Positions 42,784 through 53,021 are shown, counted from the stretch's first letter. The stretch: DNA of 64,000 bases from G965215055 sp965215055 (GCA_965215055.1 OZ244046.1:1240001-1304000); one strand, 5' to 3'. Translations and numbers: made by a program. Notes: generated by a model not told the origin, from the letters alone.

Positions 42784-44094
42784 TTACAAAATTTTATTTT
42801 TCCACTCCCGTGTTCTAGTCAGCACTTCATTTCGGTCGAGGGTGGTAAGTTGTCCGTTGCGCAATAATTGTTTTCCAGCGACCCACACGTCTGACACTTG
42901 GCTACGTTGTGTGGCGTACACCAAATGTCCAATGGCATCGTACAACGGCTGGGCTTCAGGTGTGCTAACGTCAATGACAGCCATGTCCGCAGACTTTCCT
43001 ATTTCCAGAGAACCTGTTTCATGATCTATTCCCAGAGCAGTGGCGGCATTGATAGTCGCGCAGCGTAAGGATTGATACGCGGGCAACGCTGCCGCGTTCC
43101 GAGCAACACCTCTAGCTAGCAACGTTGCGGTATGTAGTTCGCCCAACATATCGAGATCATCGTTGCTGGCGCAGCTATCCGTTCCAAGTGCTACATTGAC
43201 TTGTTTGCTGATGAGTTTTTGCAGCGGACAAAATCCGCTTGCCAATTTCAGGTTTGATTCTGGGCAATGTACTATGCTGGCCTTGGCTTCAGCCAATAAA
43301 TTGATTTCGTCATCTTGAAGCTGCGTCATGTGCACAGCGATCAAACTGCTGTTGACCAAGCCAAGTTTGTGCAGGCGTTGTAAGGGACGTATTTGATATT
43401 GTTTCAGGCTGTCAGTAATTTCGGTTTCCGTTTCGTGTAGATGGATATGGACGGGTAATTCCAATTCATTTGACAAAGTGGTTACGCGCTCCAGAGAGGT
43501 GTTGGACACGGTATACGGGGCATGAGGCGCAAACGCGCAGTGTACCAGGGGGTAAGGTTTATATTGGTCATGTATCGCCAGTCCCTTGTCGAAGTATTCA
43601 TCTATGTCGTTGGCGTATCGGGTAGGAAAATCAAGCAGGATCATACCTATGCAGGCGCGCATCCCAGCCTCTGTCGTAGCTTTTGCGGTGGTCTCGGCAA
43701 AAAAGTACATGTCATTAAAACATGTAATTCCACCACGGATCATTTCCGCGATTGCTAATTTCGTACCGGTCTCTACAAAATCTTCATTTACCCACTTCTG
43801 TTCGGCAGGCCATATACGATTCTGTAGCCAGTCCATGAGAGGTAAGTCGTTTGCAAAGCCGCGGAACAATGCCATGGCTGCATGAGTATGTGTGTTAATC
43901 AGCCCAGGAATGATAATGTGATGATCATAGGTGTGACTTACATCACATGAGTATTTTTTTCTTGCCTTCAGTGTTGGCAGGATGTCGAGAATACGTCCAT
44001 TATTCACCACAATGCTGAAATCGGCTAACGCTCGTGCCTCGGCATCCATTGGAACGATGTGTTTGCCGTGAATGAGCGTTTGAACGTGCGTCAT
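42784..44094 (-). CDS. mtaD: 5-Methylthioadenosine/S-adenosylhomocysteine deaminase
   Basis: A 436-residue amidohydrolase. Metal ligands are visible in NTHTHAAM, in the His of PVHIHLHET, in IVHCPES and in the Asp of LGTDSCASNDD. It would deaminate methylthioadenosine to methylthioinosine. mtnA lies divergently next to it, and both stand beside ubiG and gyrA as in Pseudomonas aeruginosa, where this deaminase feeds MTA salvage. The frame opens further upstream, but the family begins near ATG 44094. No strong ribosome binding site. Confidence 0.92.
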   Translation of the reverse strand: MTHVQTLIHGKHIVPMDAEARALADFSIVVNNGRILDILPTLKARKKYSCDVSHTYDHHIIIPGLINTHTHAAMALFRGFANDLPLMDWLQNRIWPAEQKWVNEDFVETGTKLAIAEMIRGGITCFNDMYFFAETTAKATTEAGMRACIGMILLDFPTRYANDIDEYFDKGLAIHDQYKPYPLVHCAFAPHAPYTVSNTSLERVTTLSNELELPVHIHLHETETEITDSLKQYQIRPLQRLHKLGLVNSSLIAVHMTQLQDDEINLLAEAKASIVHCPESNLKLASGFCPLQKLISKQVNVALGTDSCASNDDLDMLGELHTATLLARGVARNAAALPAYQSLRCATINAATALGIDHETGSLEIGKSADMAVIDVSTPEAQPLYDAIGHLVYATQRSQVSDVWVAGKQLLRNGQLTTLDRNEVLTRTREWKNKIL

Positions 44095-44241
44095 ATAGCG
44101 ATCTGGTTTCTTTCGGCAAGCCGTGCTGCCTTGTATCATGGTGGCCGGCTTAACAGCAATATGATTATTATATGATTGAAATACAAAGTACTCAATCAAG
44201 GGCCTGTAATTACAAATTGTCTAGTTCTTAAAGGTAGTATC

Positions 44242-45282
44242 ATGGACTCATTAACTGCGAGGGCTATTGACTGGCGAAATGATCGCCTAGTACTGCTTGA
44301 TCAGCGCAAACTTCCGCACGAGGTCCAATTTATCGAATGTTCGTCTTGTCAGGAAGTAGTTACCTCCATCAAGGATTTGGTAGTGCGCGGCGCACCTGCT
44401 ATTGGAATTACGGCGGCTTATGGCGTAGTGCTTGCGGCAAGGTCTTGTTTTGCAAGGGCTCCCAATAACTGGAAGAAATGCGTTGCGGTGTGGCTTGATG
44501 CTTTGCTGCATACACGGCCTACAGCAGTAAATTTGAAGTGGGCAGTTACGCGTATGCGTGAAGCCATAATGGCAGTTCCTGCGGGTAATCCTGAAGCTGT
44601 TCTATTGCAAGTTGCTCGCCAAATTCACCAGGAAGATGTAATCGCCAACAAGGCTCTCGGCGATTTCGGAGCACGGCTGATACGAGATAATTCTGTCGTG
44701 CTTACGCATTGCAATGCGGGCGCCCTGGCGACGGCTGGTTATGGAACTGCATTAGGTGTAATTCGCAGTGCCTGGGCGTGCAACAAGATAAAAGAAGTTT
44801 ATGCGGGTGAAACTCGACCATGGTTTCAGGGCACAAGGATTACCGCTTGGGAGCTGTTGCAAGATGATATCCCTGTTACGCTTATCTGTGATGGTGCCGC
44901 GGCTAGTTTGATGCGCCGAAAGGGGTTGAACTGGGTGATCGTTGGTGCTGACTGTATTGCAGCAAATGGAGACGTTGCCAACAAAATAGGCACCTATTCA
45001 CTAGCAGTGGCAGCAAAGCGGCACGGAGTGGGTTTTATGGTAGCTGCACCAACCAGCACCATTGAGGTGGGGATTGAAAATGGTGACTCGGTCGAGATCG
45101 AGGAGCGTGCTCACAGCGAAGTAACGCAATACCTAGGGTATTCTTTTGGCCCTGACAAGGCACGAGTTTGGAACCCTGTGTTCGATATTACTCCAGCAGA
45201 TTTGGTAAGCGCTCTGGTCACGGAGAAAGGTGTAATCGAGCGTCCAGACCGAAGCAAGATCAAACGATTAATGCAGGCTTGA
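44242..45282 (+). CDS. mtnA: S-methyl-5-thioribose-1-phosphate isomerase
   Basis: A 346-residue aldose-ketose isomerase of methionine salvage. Catalytic Cys is in LTHCNAGALATAGYGT and catalytic Asp in GADCIAANGDVANKIGT; the substrate loop is ETRPWFQGTRITAWEL. The frame is open upstream, but ATG 44242 matches the family. The other salvage genes (mtnB, mtnC, mtnD, phosphorylase) are not in this window. Confidence 0.95.
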   Translation: MDSLTARAIDWRNDRLVLLDQRKLPHEVQFIECSSCQEVVTSIKDLVVRGAPAIGITAAYGVVLAARSCFARAPNNWKKCVAVWLDALLHTRPTAVNLKWAVTRMREAIMAVPAGNPEAVLLQVARQIHQEDVIANKALGDFGARLIRDNSVVLTHCNAGALATAGYGTALGVIRSAWACNKIKEVYAGETRPWFQGTRITAWELLQDDIPVTLICDGAAASLMRRKGLNWVIVGADCIAANGDVANKIGTYSLAVAAKRHGVGFMVAAPTSTIEVGIENGDSVEIEERAHSEVTQYLGYSFGPDKARVWNPVFDITPADLVSALVTEKGVIERPDRSKIKRLMQA

Positions 45283-45381
45283 TTCGATTTTAATTGTCTT
45301 TTTATCAAATCGTCTTCGGGTGGCTTATGCTACACTTTGATATCTCGAAGCGAATACATAGTTCTTTTTGAAATCACTTAA

Positions 45382-47946
45382 ATGGCTGCAATCGCCAAGG
45401 AAATCCATCTCGTAAATCTTGAAGACGAGATGCGGCAATCGTATCTCGATTACGCCATGAGCGTAATCGTTGGCCGTGCGTTGCCCGACGTAAGAGATGG
45501 CCTGAAGCCGGTTCATCGCAGAATTCTCTATGCCATGTATGAGAGTAATAACATGTGGAATCGCCCTTACGTCAAGTGCGCACGTATCGTCGGCAATGTG
45601 CTGGGTAAATATCATCCTCATGGGGATACCGCGACTTATGAAGCCTTGGTGCGCATGGCGCAGGAATTTTCAATGCGCTACAGGTTAGTGGATGGGCAGG
45701 GAAATTTTGGTTCCATAGATGGCGACCCGCCGGCAGCGTATCGTTACACGGAATGTCGCATGACGCAGTTGTCATCGGAAATTCTTGCTGATATCGAACG
45801 TGATACTGTTGATTTTGCGCCCAACTATGACAGTAAAGAATCAGAACCGACAATACTACCGACCAAAATACCCAACCTGCTGGTTAACGGATCTTCCGGC
45901 ATTGCTGTTGGCATGGCTACGAATATCCCACCACATAATTTGTCTGAAGTAGTCAATGCCAGTCTTGCCCTGATTGAAAACCCTGATGCCGATTACCAGC
46001 AACTGATGCAACACCTGCCGGGACCTGATTTTCCAACGGCTGCGATTATCAATGGTAGCGAAGGAATCGTTGAAGCCTATCGCGATGGCCGTGGTCGTGT
46101 ACACATGCGTGCGCGTACGCACGTCGAACAAGATAAAAAAAGTGGGCGTGAGCGTATCGTCGTTACCGAGTTGCCGTATCAGGTCAACAAGGCAGGCTTG
46201 ATCGTCAAAATTGCTGATCTGGTTAAGGAAAAACGCTTGGAAGGGATTGCCGCTGATGGCTTACGTGATGAATCCGATAAGGATGGTATGCGCATCGTTA
46301 TCGAACTGCGTAGAGGTGAAGCGAGTGAGGTAATTTTGAATAACCTCTATAAACACACTCCAATGCAGAGCACGTTTGGCGTAAACATGGTAGCTCTGGT
46401 TGATGGACAGCCGCAATTGCTCAACTTGAAACAGATTCTTCAAAAGTTTGTTCAGCATCGCCGCGATGTAGTCACACGTCGAACCATATTTGAATTGCGT
46501 AAGGCGCGTGAACGTGCGCATGTTCTTGAAGGCCAGGCAGTAGCATTGACAAATATTGACGAGATCATCGCACTCATCAAGAAGTCGCCAAGTTCTGCAG
46601 AGGCAAAGGAAAAACTAATCGCAAAATCATGGCAGCCCGGAGTGGTACGCGAAATGTTGAAACGTGCAAGTGCTGAAGCGTCGCGTCCTGAAAGTCTGGA
46701 TGCCGAATATGGAATGCACGGCGGAAAATATCGCCTCTCACCGATACAGGCACAAGCGATACTGGACTTGCGTCTACACCGTCTCACTGGCCTGGAACAG
46801 GATAAAATCGTCAATAATTACAGTGAACTACTCGACAGGATCATTGACCTGCTTGATATTTTGCAAGTTCCTGAGCGGCTCATACAGGTAGTGCGCGAGG
46901 AACTGGAGACTGTACGCGATCAATATGGCGACGCACGCCGCACCGAGATCACTGCAGCGTGCATGGATTTTACTATGGAAGACCTGATTCAAGAAGAAGA
47001 TGTCGTAGTTACGTTGTCGCGTGCAGGCTATGTAAAATGGCAATCCCTGGACAACTATCGCGCTCAACATCGTGGTGGAAAAGGTAAGACTGCAACTTCA
47101 GTGAAAATGAAAGATTTTGTCGAGCAATTATTCGTAGCTAACACCCATGATACGATTTTATGCTTCTCCAGTCGCGGCAAGGTCTATTGGATCAAGGTTT
47201 ATGAGCTACCCCAGGCAAGCCGGATTGCACGCGGCAAGCCCATTGTAAATCTCTTGCCGTTACAGGAGGGTGAGTTTATCAATGCTGTTCTTCCGGTGAA
47301 GGAATATCGTGAAGACGTCTGTATCGTGATGGTGGCAAGTAGTGGTACGGTAAAGAAAACCCGCCTCACCGAATTTTCGCGGCCACGTTCCAGCGGGATC
47401 CTTGCGGTAGGCTTGCGTGAGGACGATTATCTCGTCGGCGTTACCGTGACGCGTGGAGATACCGATATTCTGATGATCAGCGATGCAGGGAAGGCCATAC
47501 GCTTTAACGAGAATGACGTACGTACCGTCGGGCGCAGTGCAACAGGCGTGCGTGGAATCAAACTGGTGCAAGAGGAACAAAAGGTGGTTGGCCTGATTGC
47601 CATCACTACCGACATGAGTGCTACTGATGTGCTGGTGGCGACGGAAAACGGTTATGGGAAGCGCACGAAAATAGAAGGCTATCCCGTGCAAAAACGCGGC
47701 GGTCAAGGGGTCATCACAATTCAGACTTCCAAACGCAATGGTAAGGTAATAGGTGCCGTAGCAGTATCAAAGGAAGATGAGATTATGCTGATTACGGCTA
47801 ATGGTACTTTGGTAAGAATACCGGTCAAGGAGGTATCGCGAATGAGTCGCAATACACAAGGAGTAAGATTGATACATCTGGCAGCAGAAGAGTGGCTGGT
47901 TGAAGTCGAGCGTATAGAAAGTCTTGCTGACCCGAAAAGTACATGA
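45382..47946 (+). CDS. gyrA: DNA gyrase subunit A
   Basis: An 854-residue gyrase A subunit that introduces negative supercoils with GyrB. The active tyrosine is in AYRYTECRM. The C-terminal DNA-wrapping domain carries a GyrA box, QHRGGKGK, slightly altered from QRRGGKG. The quinolone region reads HPHGDTATYEALVRMAQ, so E. coli position 83 is Thr and 87 is Glu, natural variants seen in non-enteric species. serC follows after 30 bases. Confidence 0.98.
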   Translation: MAAIAKEIHLVNLEDEMRQSYLDYAMSVIVGRALPDVRDGLKPVHRRILYAMYESNNMWNRPYVKCARIVGNVLGKYHPHGDTATYEALVRMAQEFSMRYRLVDGQGNFGSIDGDPPAAYRYTECRMTQLSSEILADIERDTVDFAPNYDSKESEPTILPTKIPNLLVNGSSGIAVGMATNIPPHNLSEVVNASLALIENPDADYQQLMQHLPGPDFPTAAIINGSEGIVEAYRDGRGRVHMRARTHVEQDKKSGRERIVVTELPYQVNKAGLIVKIADLVKEKRLEGIAADGLRDESDKDGMRIVIELRRGEASEVILNNLYKHTPMQSTFGVNMVALVDGQPQLLNLKQILQKFVQHRRDVVTRRTIFELRKARERAHVLEGQAVALTNIDEIIALIKKSPSSAEAKEKLIAKSWQPGVVREMLKRASAEASRPESLDAEYGMHGGKYRLSPIQAQAILDLRLHRLTGLEQDKIVNNYSELLDRIIDLLDILQVPERLIQVVREELETVRDQYGDARRTEITAACMDFTMEDLIQEEDVVVTLSRAGYVKWQSLDNYRAQHRGGKGKTATSVKMKDFVEQLFVANTHDTILCFSSRGKVYWIKVYELPQASRIARGKPIVNLLPLQEGEFINAVLPVKEYREDVCIVMVASSGTVKKTRLTEFSRPRSSGILAVGLREDDYLVGVTVTRGDTDILMISDAGKAIRFNENDVRTVGRSATGVRGIKLVQEEQKVVGLIAITTDMSATDVLVATENGYGKRTKIEGYPVQKRGGQGVITIQTSKRNGKVIGAVAVSKEDEIMLITANGTLVRIPVKEVSRMSRNTQGVRLIHLAAEEWLVEVERIESLADPKST

Positions 47947-47976
47947 TTTTTCATTTTCGACGGGGAATTTCTGCCA

Positions 47977-49062
47977 ATGCGAAAGGTGTTTTATTTTGGT
48001 GCGGGTCCGGCTATCTTGCCAGAATCAGTGCTCAAGGGGATTCAAAGGGAGTTTCTTGATTATCAGGGTACCGGTCTTTCCATAGTTGAATTCAGTCATC
48101 GCAGCAAGGAGCTACTCGCCGTCAGAGACCGTGCCGAAGGGCTGTTAAGGGAGTTATTGCGAATTCCCGACAACTATGCGGTATTGTTTATGCACGGCGG
48201 TGCTACCAACCAGTTTTCCATGCTGCCGTTAAACTTTCTTGGTAAAGATGCAAGTGCCGATTACTTATGTACCGGACATTGGTCAACTAAGGCGTGCATG
48301 GAGGCAAAAAAATTTGGTGTAATCAATGAAATTCATGCGTTGAATAGTGATGGGTCTCTATCAATCCTGTCCCCGGATGTAAGGAGATTTACCTCGAATA
48401 CCGCCTATGTCCACTATTGTGATAATGAAACCATCGATGGTGTCGCCTTTGCGCAGGTGCCGAATGTCGATGGCCGACCACTGGTATGTGATATGACCTC
48501 TTCGATACTGATGCGCCCGATTGATGTTGGCGAATACAGTCTGATCTATGCCAGCGCCCAAAAGAATCTAGGTATTGCCGGGCTTGGCGTAGTGATCGTC
48601 AAAAGGGCATTCCTTAATAATAGAAACATGGACGTACCTCGATTGTATGATTACGGGTTGTATGCCGAAGAAGACTCGTTGGTCAACACGCCGCCAACTT
48701 TTGCAATCTACGTTCTGCAGCGCATACTTGATTGGGTCAAGAGCCAGGGAGGTGTTGAAGAAATGTATCAACGAAGCAAGACGCGTGCCGCTTTGGTATA
48801 TCAGGTAGTTGATGCGGAAGATCTTTACAGCAACGAAGTGGCTGAAGAAAATCGCTCAAGAATCAACATTCCATTCAGGATTAAAGATGCCGGTTTACAG
48901 GATGATTTTTTGTGGCAGGCAGAAGAAAACAGGCTGCTCGGATTGCGTGGTCACAAGGCTGTAGGGGGGGTCCGGGTTAGCCTGTACAATGCCATGCCGC
49001 AAGCAGGTGTGCAACAACTGATAAGTTTTATGCAGAAGTTTGCTCGCAAACAGTTAGCGTAG
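47977..49062 (+). CDS. serC: Phosphoserine aminotransferase
   Basis: A 361-residue class V aminotransferase making phosphoserine from phosphohydroxypyruvate; it also serves vitamin B6 synthesis. FGAGPAILPESVL, FMHGGATNQFSMLPLNFL and the PLP lysine in SAQKNLGIAG are intact. gyrA-serC is a common pairing, but pheA, hisC and aroA, which often follow, are absent; instead a convergent amt gene comes next. Confidence 0.96.
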   Translation: MRKVFYFGAGPAILPESVLKGIQREFLDYQGTGLSIVEFSHRSKELLAVRDRAEGLLRELLRIPDNYAVLFMHGGATNQFSMLPLNFLGKDASADYLCTGHWSTKACMEAKKFGVINEIHALNSDGSLSILSPDVRRFTSNTAYVHYCDNETIDGVAFAQVPNVDGRPLVCDMTSSILMRPIDVGEYSLIYASAQKNLGIAGLGVVIVKRAFLNNRNMDVPRLYDYGLYAEEDSLVNTPPTFAIYVLQRILDWVKSQGGVEEMYQRSKTRAALVYQVVDAEDLYSNEVAEENRSRINIPFRIKDAGLQDDFLWQAEENRLLGLRGHKAVGGVRVSLYNAMPQAGVQQLISFMQKFARKQLA

Positions 49063-49160
49063 ATATCGACAAAAGTGCCAAGTGCACCACCTGTCTGCAC
49101 GGGTAATGAGTTTTGCCGCGCCTTTTTACCAGAGGTAATACTCAAGCGATTTTTGTAAGC

Positions 49161-50564
49161 CTATTCATCATCATCGCTTTGGTCCGGCACTACCACGAAC
49201 TCTGGATAGGCTTCAATGCCGAGTTCGGCCACATCTTGGCCGAGTTCTTCAACGGTAGGCGAAACTCGTACGCCTATCAGTTTTTTCAGGCCCAACCACA
49301 ACAACCACGAAGTCGTAAACACGAATGCGCCGATAGCAAGGATTCCGGTAATCTGCGCAACGAGACTACCTCCTGCTGCAATACAAACTGCAAGGGTTCC
49401 CCAGATACCTGCAAACAAATGCGCAGGAACCGCACCGACTACATCATCCAGTTTGACAATTTCCAGTAGTTTCATGCCGCCAGTACAAATAACGCCACCA
49501 ATGGCACCGATAATGATCGCCCAGTAATGATTGACGATGTCTGGTCCTGCGGTAATTGCCACCAAGCCGGCAATGGCGCCGTTAAGCACGGCAAGCAGGT
49601 CAACTCGGCCAAGGAGGGGACGCGAGATGCTGATTGAGGCCATGACACCGCCTGCCGCAGCAAGGTTCGTATTTACAAGGATATTGCTCATTGCTACAGC
49701 ATCTATGGCACTGGCAGCAGCAAGCTGGGAGCCACCATTAAAACCAAACCATCCCATCCAGAGAATGAAAACTCCCAGAGTTACGGCAGGGATGTTGGAA
49801 GGCGGCGTGGGCTTGACGCTACCATCACGTCGGAATTTGCCTATTCTTGGGCCGACGACGAGAGCGCCTGCAAGTGCAGCCCAACCACCGGTGGAATGTA
49901 CAATGGTAGACCCTGCAAAATCCTGAAAACCAAGGTTATAGAGCCATCCTCCACCCCATGTCCAGGCGCCGACAATGGGGTAGATGATTGCTGTCAAAAA
50001 AGCTGTAAATGCGAAAAATCCCCATAGTTTTACTCGTTCAGCCAGTGTACCGGAAACAATGGAAGCCGCGGTCGCTACAAAGACCATCTGAAAAAACCAA
50101 TCGGACATGGTAGAATAGTCGGATCTTACGACCTTCTCCACAGCATTTTCTCCGCCGTTCAACAGAGCAATTTCATCAGGTGACGAGTTGTAGAATAAAG
50201 TGAACGAGCCGATCAGCTTCCCCACATCGGTATACATAAGGTTGTACCCAATTATGTAGTAGGCTAGACCTGCGATAGAATAAAGTCCAATGTTCTTGAG
50301 GCAGATCACTGAAGCGTTTTTAGTGCGTACGGAACCCGCTTCCAGCATAGTGAAGCCGGCGCACATCCACATTATAAGTACTCCCCAAACTAGAAAGGAA
50401 AACGTGTTTATAACGAATTTCGTTTCCGCTCCAATGCTTGCTGCATGTGCGGAGCCTAAATATACAAGGCCAAGTACCGCAAAAATTCCCGTAATTCTCA
50501 GTGTGCGACGGGTGACACTGTTATAGTCGTCGTTACTGTCCGGATCAAGTTCATTCTCACTCAT
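49161..50564 (-). CDS. amt: Ammonium transporter (Amt family)
   Basis: A 467-residue inner-membrane channel for ammonium uptake with an N-terminal signal-like segment and about 11 transmembrane helices. The pore histidines are in STIVHSTGGWAAL and GAVPAHLFAGIWGT. AGFTMLEAGSVRTKN near the start is typical. The frame continues upstream, but MSENELDP at 50564 is the natural start, although its ribosome binding site is weak. No glnK accompanies it. The acidic C-terminal tail (VVPDQSDDDE) differs from short AmtB tails. A sigma-54-like promoter lies about 100 bases upstream, and a signalling operon on the same strand ends 249 bases upstream. Confidence 0.94.
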   Translation of the reverse strand: MSENELDPDSNDDYNSVTRRTLRITGIFAVLGLVYLGSAHAASIGAETKFVINTFSFLVWGVLIMWMCAGFTMLEAGSVRTKNASVICLKNIGLYSIAGLAYYIIGYNLMYTDVGKLIGSFTLFYNSSPDEIALLNGGENAVEKVVRSDYSTMSDWFFQMVFVATAASIVSGTLAERVKLWGFFAFTAFLTAIIYPIVGAWTWGGGWLYNLGFQDFAGSTIVHSTGGWAALAGALVVGPRIGKFRRDGSVKPTPPSNIPAVTLGVFILWMGWFGFNGGSQLAAASAIDAVAMSNILVNTNLAAAGGVMASISISRPLLGRVDLLAVLNGAIAGLVAITAGPDIVNHYWAIIIGAIGGVICTGGMKLLEIVKLDDVVGAVPAHLFAGIWGTLAVCIAAGGSLVAQITGILAIGAFVFTTSWLLWLGLKKLIGVRVSPTVEELGQDVAELGIEAYPEFVVVPDQSDDDE

Positions 50565-50667
50565 GGCTCGCCGCTTTTTTAAGGAGATCAGCATGATTAT
50601 TGGGATACTGAGTAGGCGAAGATTATTTTGAGGTTTAGTCAAATAATTAGAAAGCTTACTTATAATC

Positions 50668-50683
50668 TGCAAGTCGTGAGCCG
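50668..50683 (-). promoter_or_regulatory. Putative sigma-54 promoter of amt
   Basis: On the minus strand the sequence CGGCTCACGACTTGCA has GG and GC separated by exactly ten bases. The -12 half, TTGCA, is perfect; the -24 half, CGGCTC, differs from TGGCAC at two positions. Transcription would begin near 50657, giving a leader of about 90 bases. I found no good NtrC site in the spacer, which weakens the call. Confidence 0.5.
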
Positions 50684-50813
50684 TATAGAAAACCCTTGAC
50701 CTGTGGCAAGCTAGCATACTTTGCAGCTTTGTTCAAAACGCTTCCAAAAAGCAATGGAGTAGTGTGGGCTATAGCGATTCAACTTGGCTGGGACGCCTCG
50801 TCAGATTAGAAGT

Positions 50814-53021
50814 TTAGGAAGACGTTATGGGTTCTTCCCCCTCTTCACTCAACTCTTGTTCCGCTATAGGGGGTGCAGTGGTAGGAATTGTGACAATCAT
50901 CTCCGTGAATTTTTCCAGTTCCGATTCCACGCGAATTGTACCGCCATGTTCTCGAACGATGTCGCTGGACAGCGCAAGACCCAGCCCCGTGCCTTGGTCG
51001 GTGGGCTTGGTCGTAAAAAATGGATTAAAAATCTTGTCGATGACATCTGGTGGGATTCCTGCACCGTTGTCCCGTATACGAACTTCAACATGTTCTTGTG
51101 TACGTTGGGTGGATATCCACATGGTTGGCTCATAGGGGGATTCTTCTTTTTCCAGTGCCTTTCGGCGCTCATCTGTGGCGTGGCAGGCGTTGCTGACCAT
51201 GTTCAGGAAAACACGTCCCATGTCTTGGGGAATGACTTCAATCTCACCTACCTCAGGGCTCAGGTCTTGTTTGATCTCCAGTTGAAAATCCGAATCGGTG
51301 GCGCGCGCACTGTGAAAGGCAAGCCATGCGTGTTCTTCGAGTAAACCGTTGATATCAGTAGGCTGTCGGTCACTTGAGCCACGTCCCATCATCAGCATGT
51401 CGCGCACAATACGGTCAGCGCGGTTGCCATGACTACGGATACGTTCCAGGTTTTCATTGAGGTCGCAACAGATATCGGCTGTCAGTTCACGCTGTTCCTT
51501 GCTCAACTTCTCTCCTCCTTGCTGCAAGGTTTCCTCAAGTTCTTCCAGCAACTCCTCGGACGCTTCGGCGAAGTTTTTTACGAAGTTCAGCGGATTCTTG
51601 ATTTCGTGTGCTACGCCTGCGGTGAGTTCGCCGAGTGAAGCAAGTTTCTCGCGCATGACGATCTGATCCTGCATATGGCGCAAGTCTGCCAGTGCCGTCT
51701 CTAGCTGACTGTTCTTGTCACGCAGGTCTGTGGCAAGTTTTTCTACTAGATTCAAGCGCTGCACCTCTAATGCATTGCGGCGAAAAACTTCCAGTGCTGC
51801 AGCCATCTCTGCCACTTCGTCGTGTCCACCGATTTTAAGCTCGGTTTCCAGGTCACCTTCGGCCATGTGACGCATCCGTCTCGACAGCGAATCAAGTCGG
51901 CGCAATAGTGCTCGCCCAACAAATAACCACGCAATCAGTACTGCTCCAGTGATACCGGCAATATTTATAAAAATAAGCAGGTTTTGGCCTGTGCGAATCG
52001 TCTGTTCCGAAGTATGGGAGGCTTCCTCAGCGCTTAGTCTGGCTGCACTGACTAAGTTGTCAACTTCTGCAGCCAGTTCAATTGCGAGAGAGCCATTTTG
52101 CGCTAACAAAGCTTGTTGAAGTTGGGTTAATGTCAATTTTCTGGTATGTAGGTCAAAGCTTCCATCAGTTCCTAGACCCAGCTTGAATAATCGGGTAAAT
52201 GCAGGAGTGATTTGCTGACGTACAGGTGCTGTGCCAAGCGCAGATAGGCTCCGCTCGATGCTAGCCATGGTAGCTTCGAAACGTTCTCGCAACGGCTCCA
52301 ATAGCGCCGTATCTGAAAGGTTGAACGCAATGGCTACCAACTGTGTTATGGAAGTCATATCTGAATACAGCGTAGCCAGATGACGATAGTGGTCGAATTC
52401 CTTCTTCGAAAAATGAACCTCTCGCGGTACTGGTGCTTCGTCAAGTTGACGATATCCCGTCATCGTGTAGAACAACTGATTGTCAATGGCTGGAACCAGT
52501 ATGTCAGTTAATTCGCTTTGTACTTCCAATAATTCGGCTTGCAGGGTTTCGCTACGCGCAGCAAGTTCAAATCTCGTAGCTACTGACTCCTCAATCATCT
52601 GGATATTGGATATAATTGCCTCACCCGAAGCGCGGGTCTGTTTCAAATGCCTATCACGCTCGTCCTGTAAATTTGATTCCGATTCCAGCAGAAGAAGGTC
52701 GTTTAACAGTGCTTCAAAGGAGCTACGTTTTTCAGCAATATCATTGGAAACGCGGGTAAAGGCTTCCATCGTCATGGTTGCCGTTAGATGTGGAGCAGCA
52801 TCTACCAGTGCGGCACTTTGGCGCGCGATTGAGAACGCTGCTGCCATTTCCGGAACACTGTCCTCAGTAACACGTCTGTGAACGTCGCTTACCCGATTAA
52901 AAAATAGCCAGGCGACCAGACTGGCACCAATAGTGAAAGCTACCGCTATGCTAATTCCCAGGTAGAGTTGAGTCGAGATTCGAAAGCGAGCCTGAAGCAG
53001 GTGTTTTAACAGCTTGCGCAT
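50814..53021 (-). CDS. Membrane sensor histidine kinase with helical periplasmic (TorS/HBM-like) domain
   Basis: A 735-residue kinase: TM1 (about 22-41), a long helical periplasmic region (about 45-345), TM2 (about 347-369), HAMP (about 370-422), a coiled coil, the H-box GELTAGVAHEIKNPLNF with His472, and an ATPase domain (NMVSNACHATDE, DNGAGIPP, GTGLGLALSS). The periplasmic segment IARQSAALVDAAPHLTATMT and later helices resemble the helical bimodular sensors of the TorS group, which contact a periplasmic binding protein. The gene starts inside the 3' end of the binding-protein gene (16-base overlap), so the two are translated together. It is last in the operon. Its likely phospho-target is the receiver-PP2C protein encoded in the same operon. 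Confidence 0.88.
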   Translation of the reverse strand: MRKLLKHLLQARFRISTQLYLGISIAVAFTIGASLVAWLFFNRVSDVHRRVTEDSVPEMAAAFSIARQSAALVDAAPHLTATMTMEAFTRVSNDIAEKRSSFEALLNDLLLLESESNLQDERDRHLKQTRASGEAIISNIQMIEESVATRFELAARSETLQAELLEVQSELTDILVPAIDNQLFYTMTGYRQLDEAPVPREVHFSKKEFDHYRHLATLYSDMTSITQLVAIAFNLSDTALLEPLRERFEATMASIERSLSALGTAPVRQQITPAFTRLFKLGLGTDGSFDLHTRKLTLTQLQQALLAQNGSLAIELAAEVDNLVSAARLSAEEASHTSEQTIRTGQNLLIFINIAGITGAVLIAWLFVGRALLRRLDSLSRRMRHMAEGDLETELKIGGHDEVAEMAAALEVFRRNALEVQRLNLVEKLATDLRDKNSQLETALADLRHMQDQIVMREKLASLGELTAGVAHEIKNPLNFVKNFAEASEELLEELEETLQQGGEKLSKEQRELTADICCDLNENLERIRSHGNRADRIVRDMLMMGRGSSDRQPTDINGLLEEHAWLAFHSARATDSDFQLEIKQDLSPEVGEIEVIPQDMGRVFLNMVSNACHATDERRKALEKEESPYEPTMWISTQRTQEHVEVRIRDNGAGIPPDVIDKIFNPFFTTKPTDQGTGLGLALSSDIVREHGGTIRVESELEKFTEMIVTIPTTAPPIAEQELSEEGEEPITSS

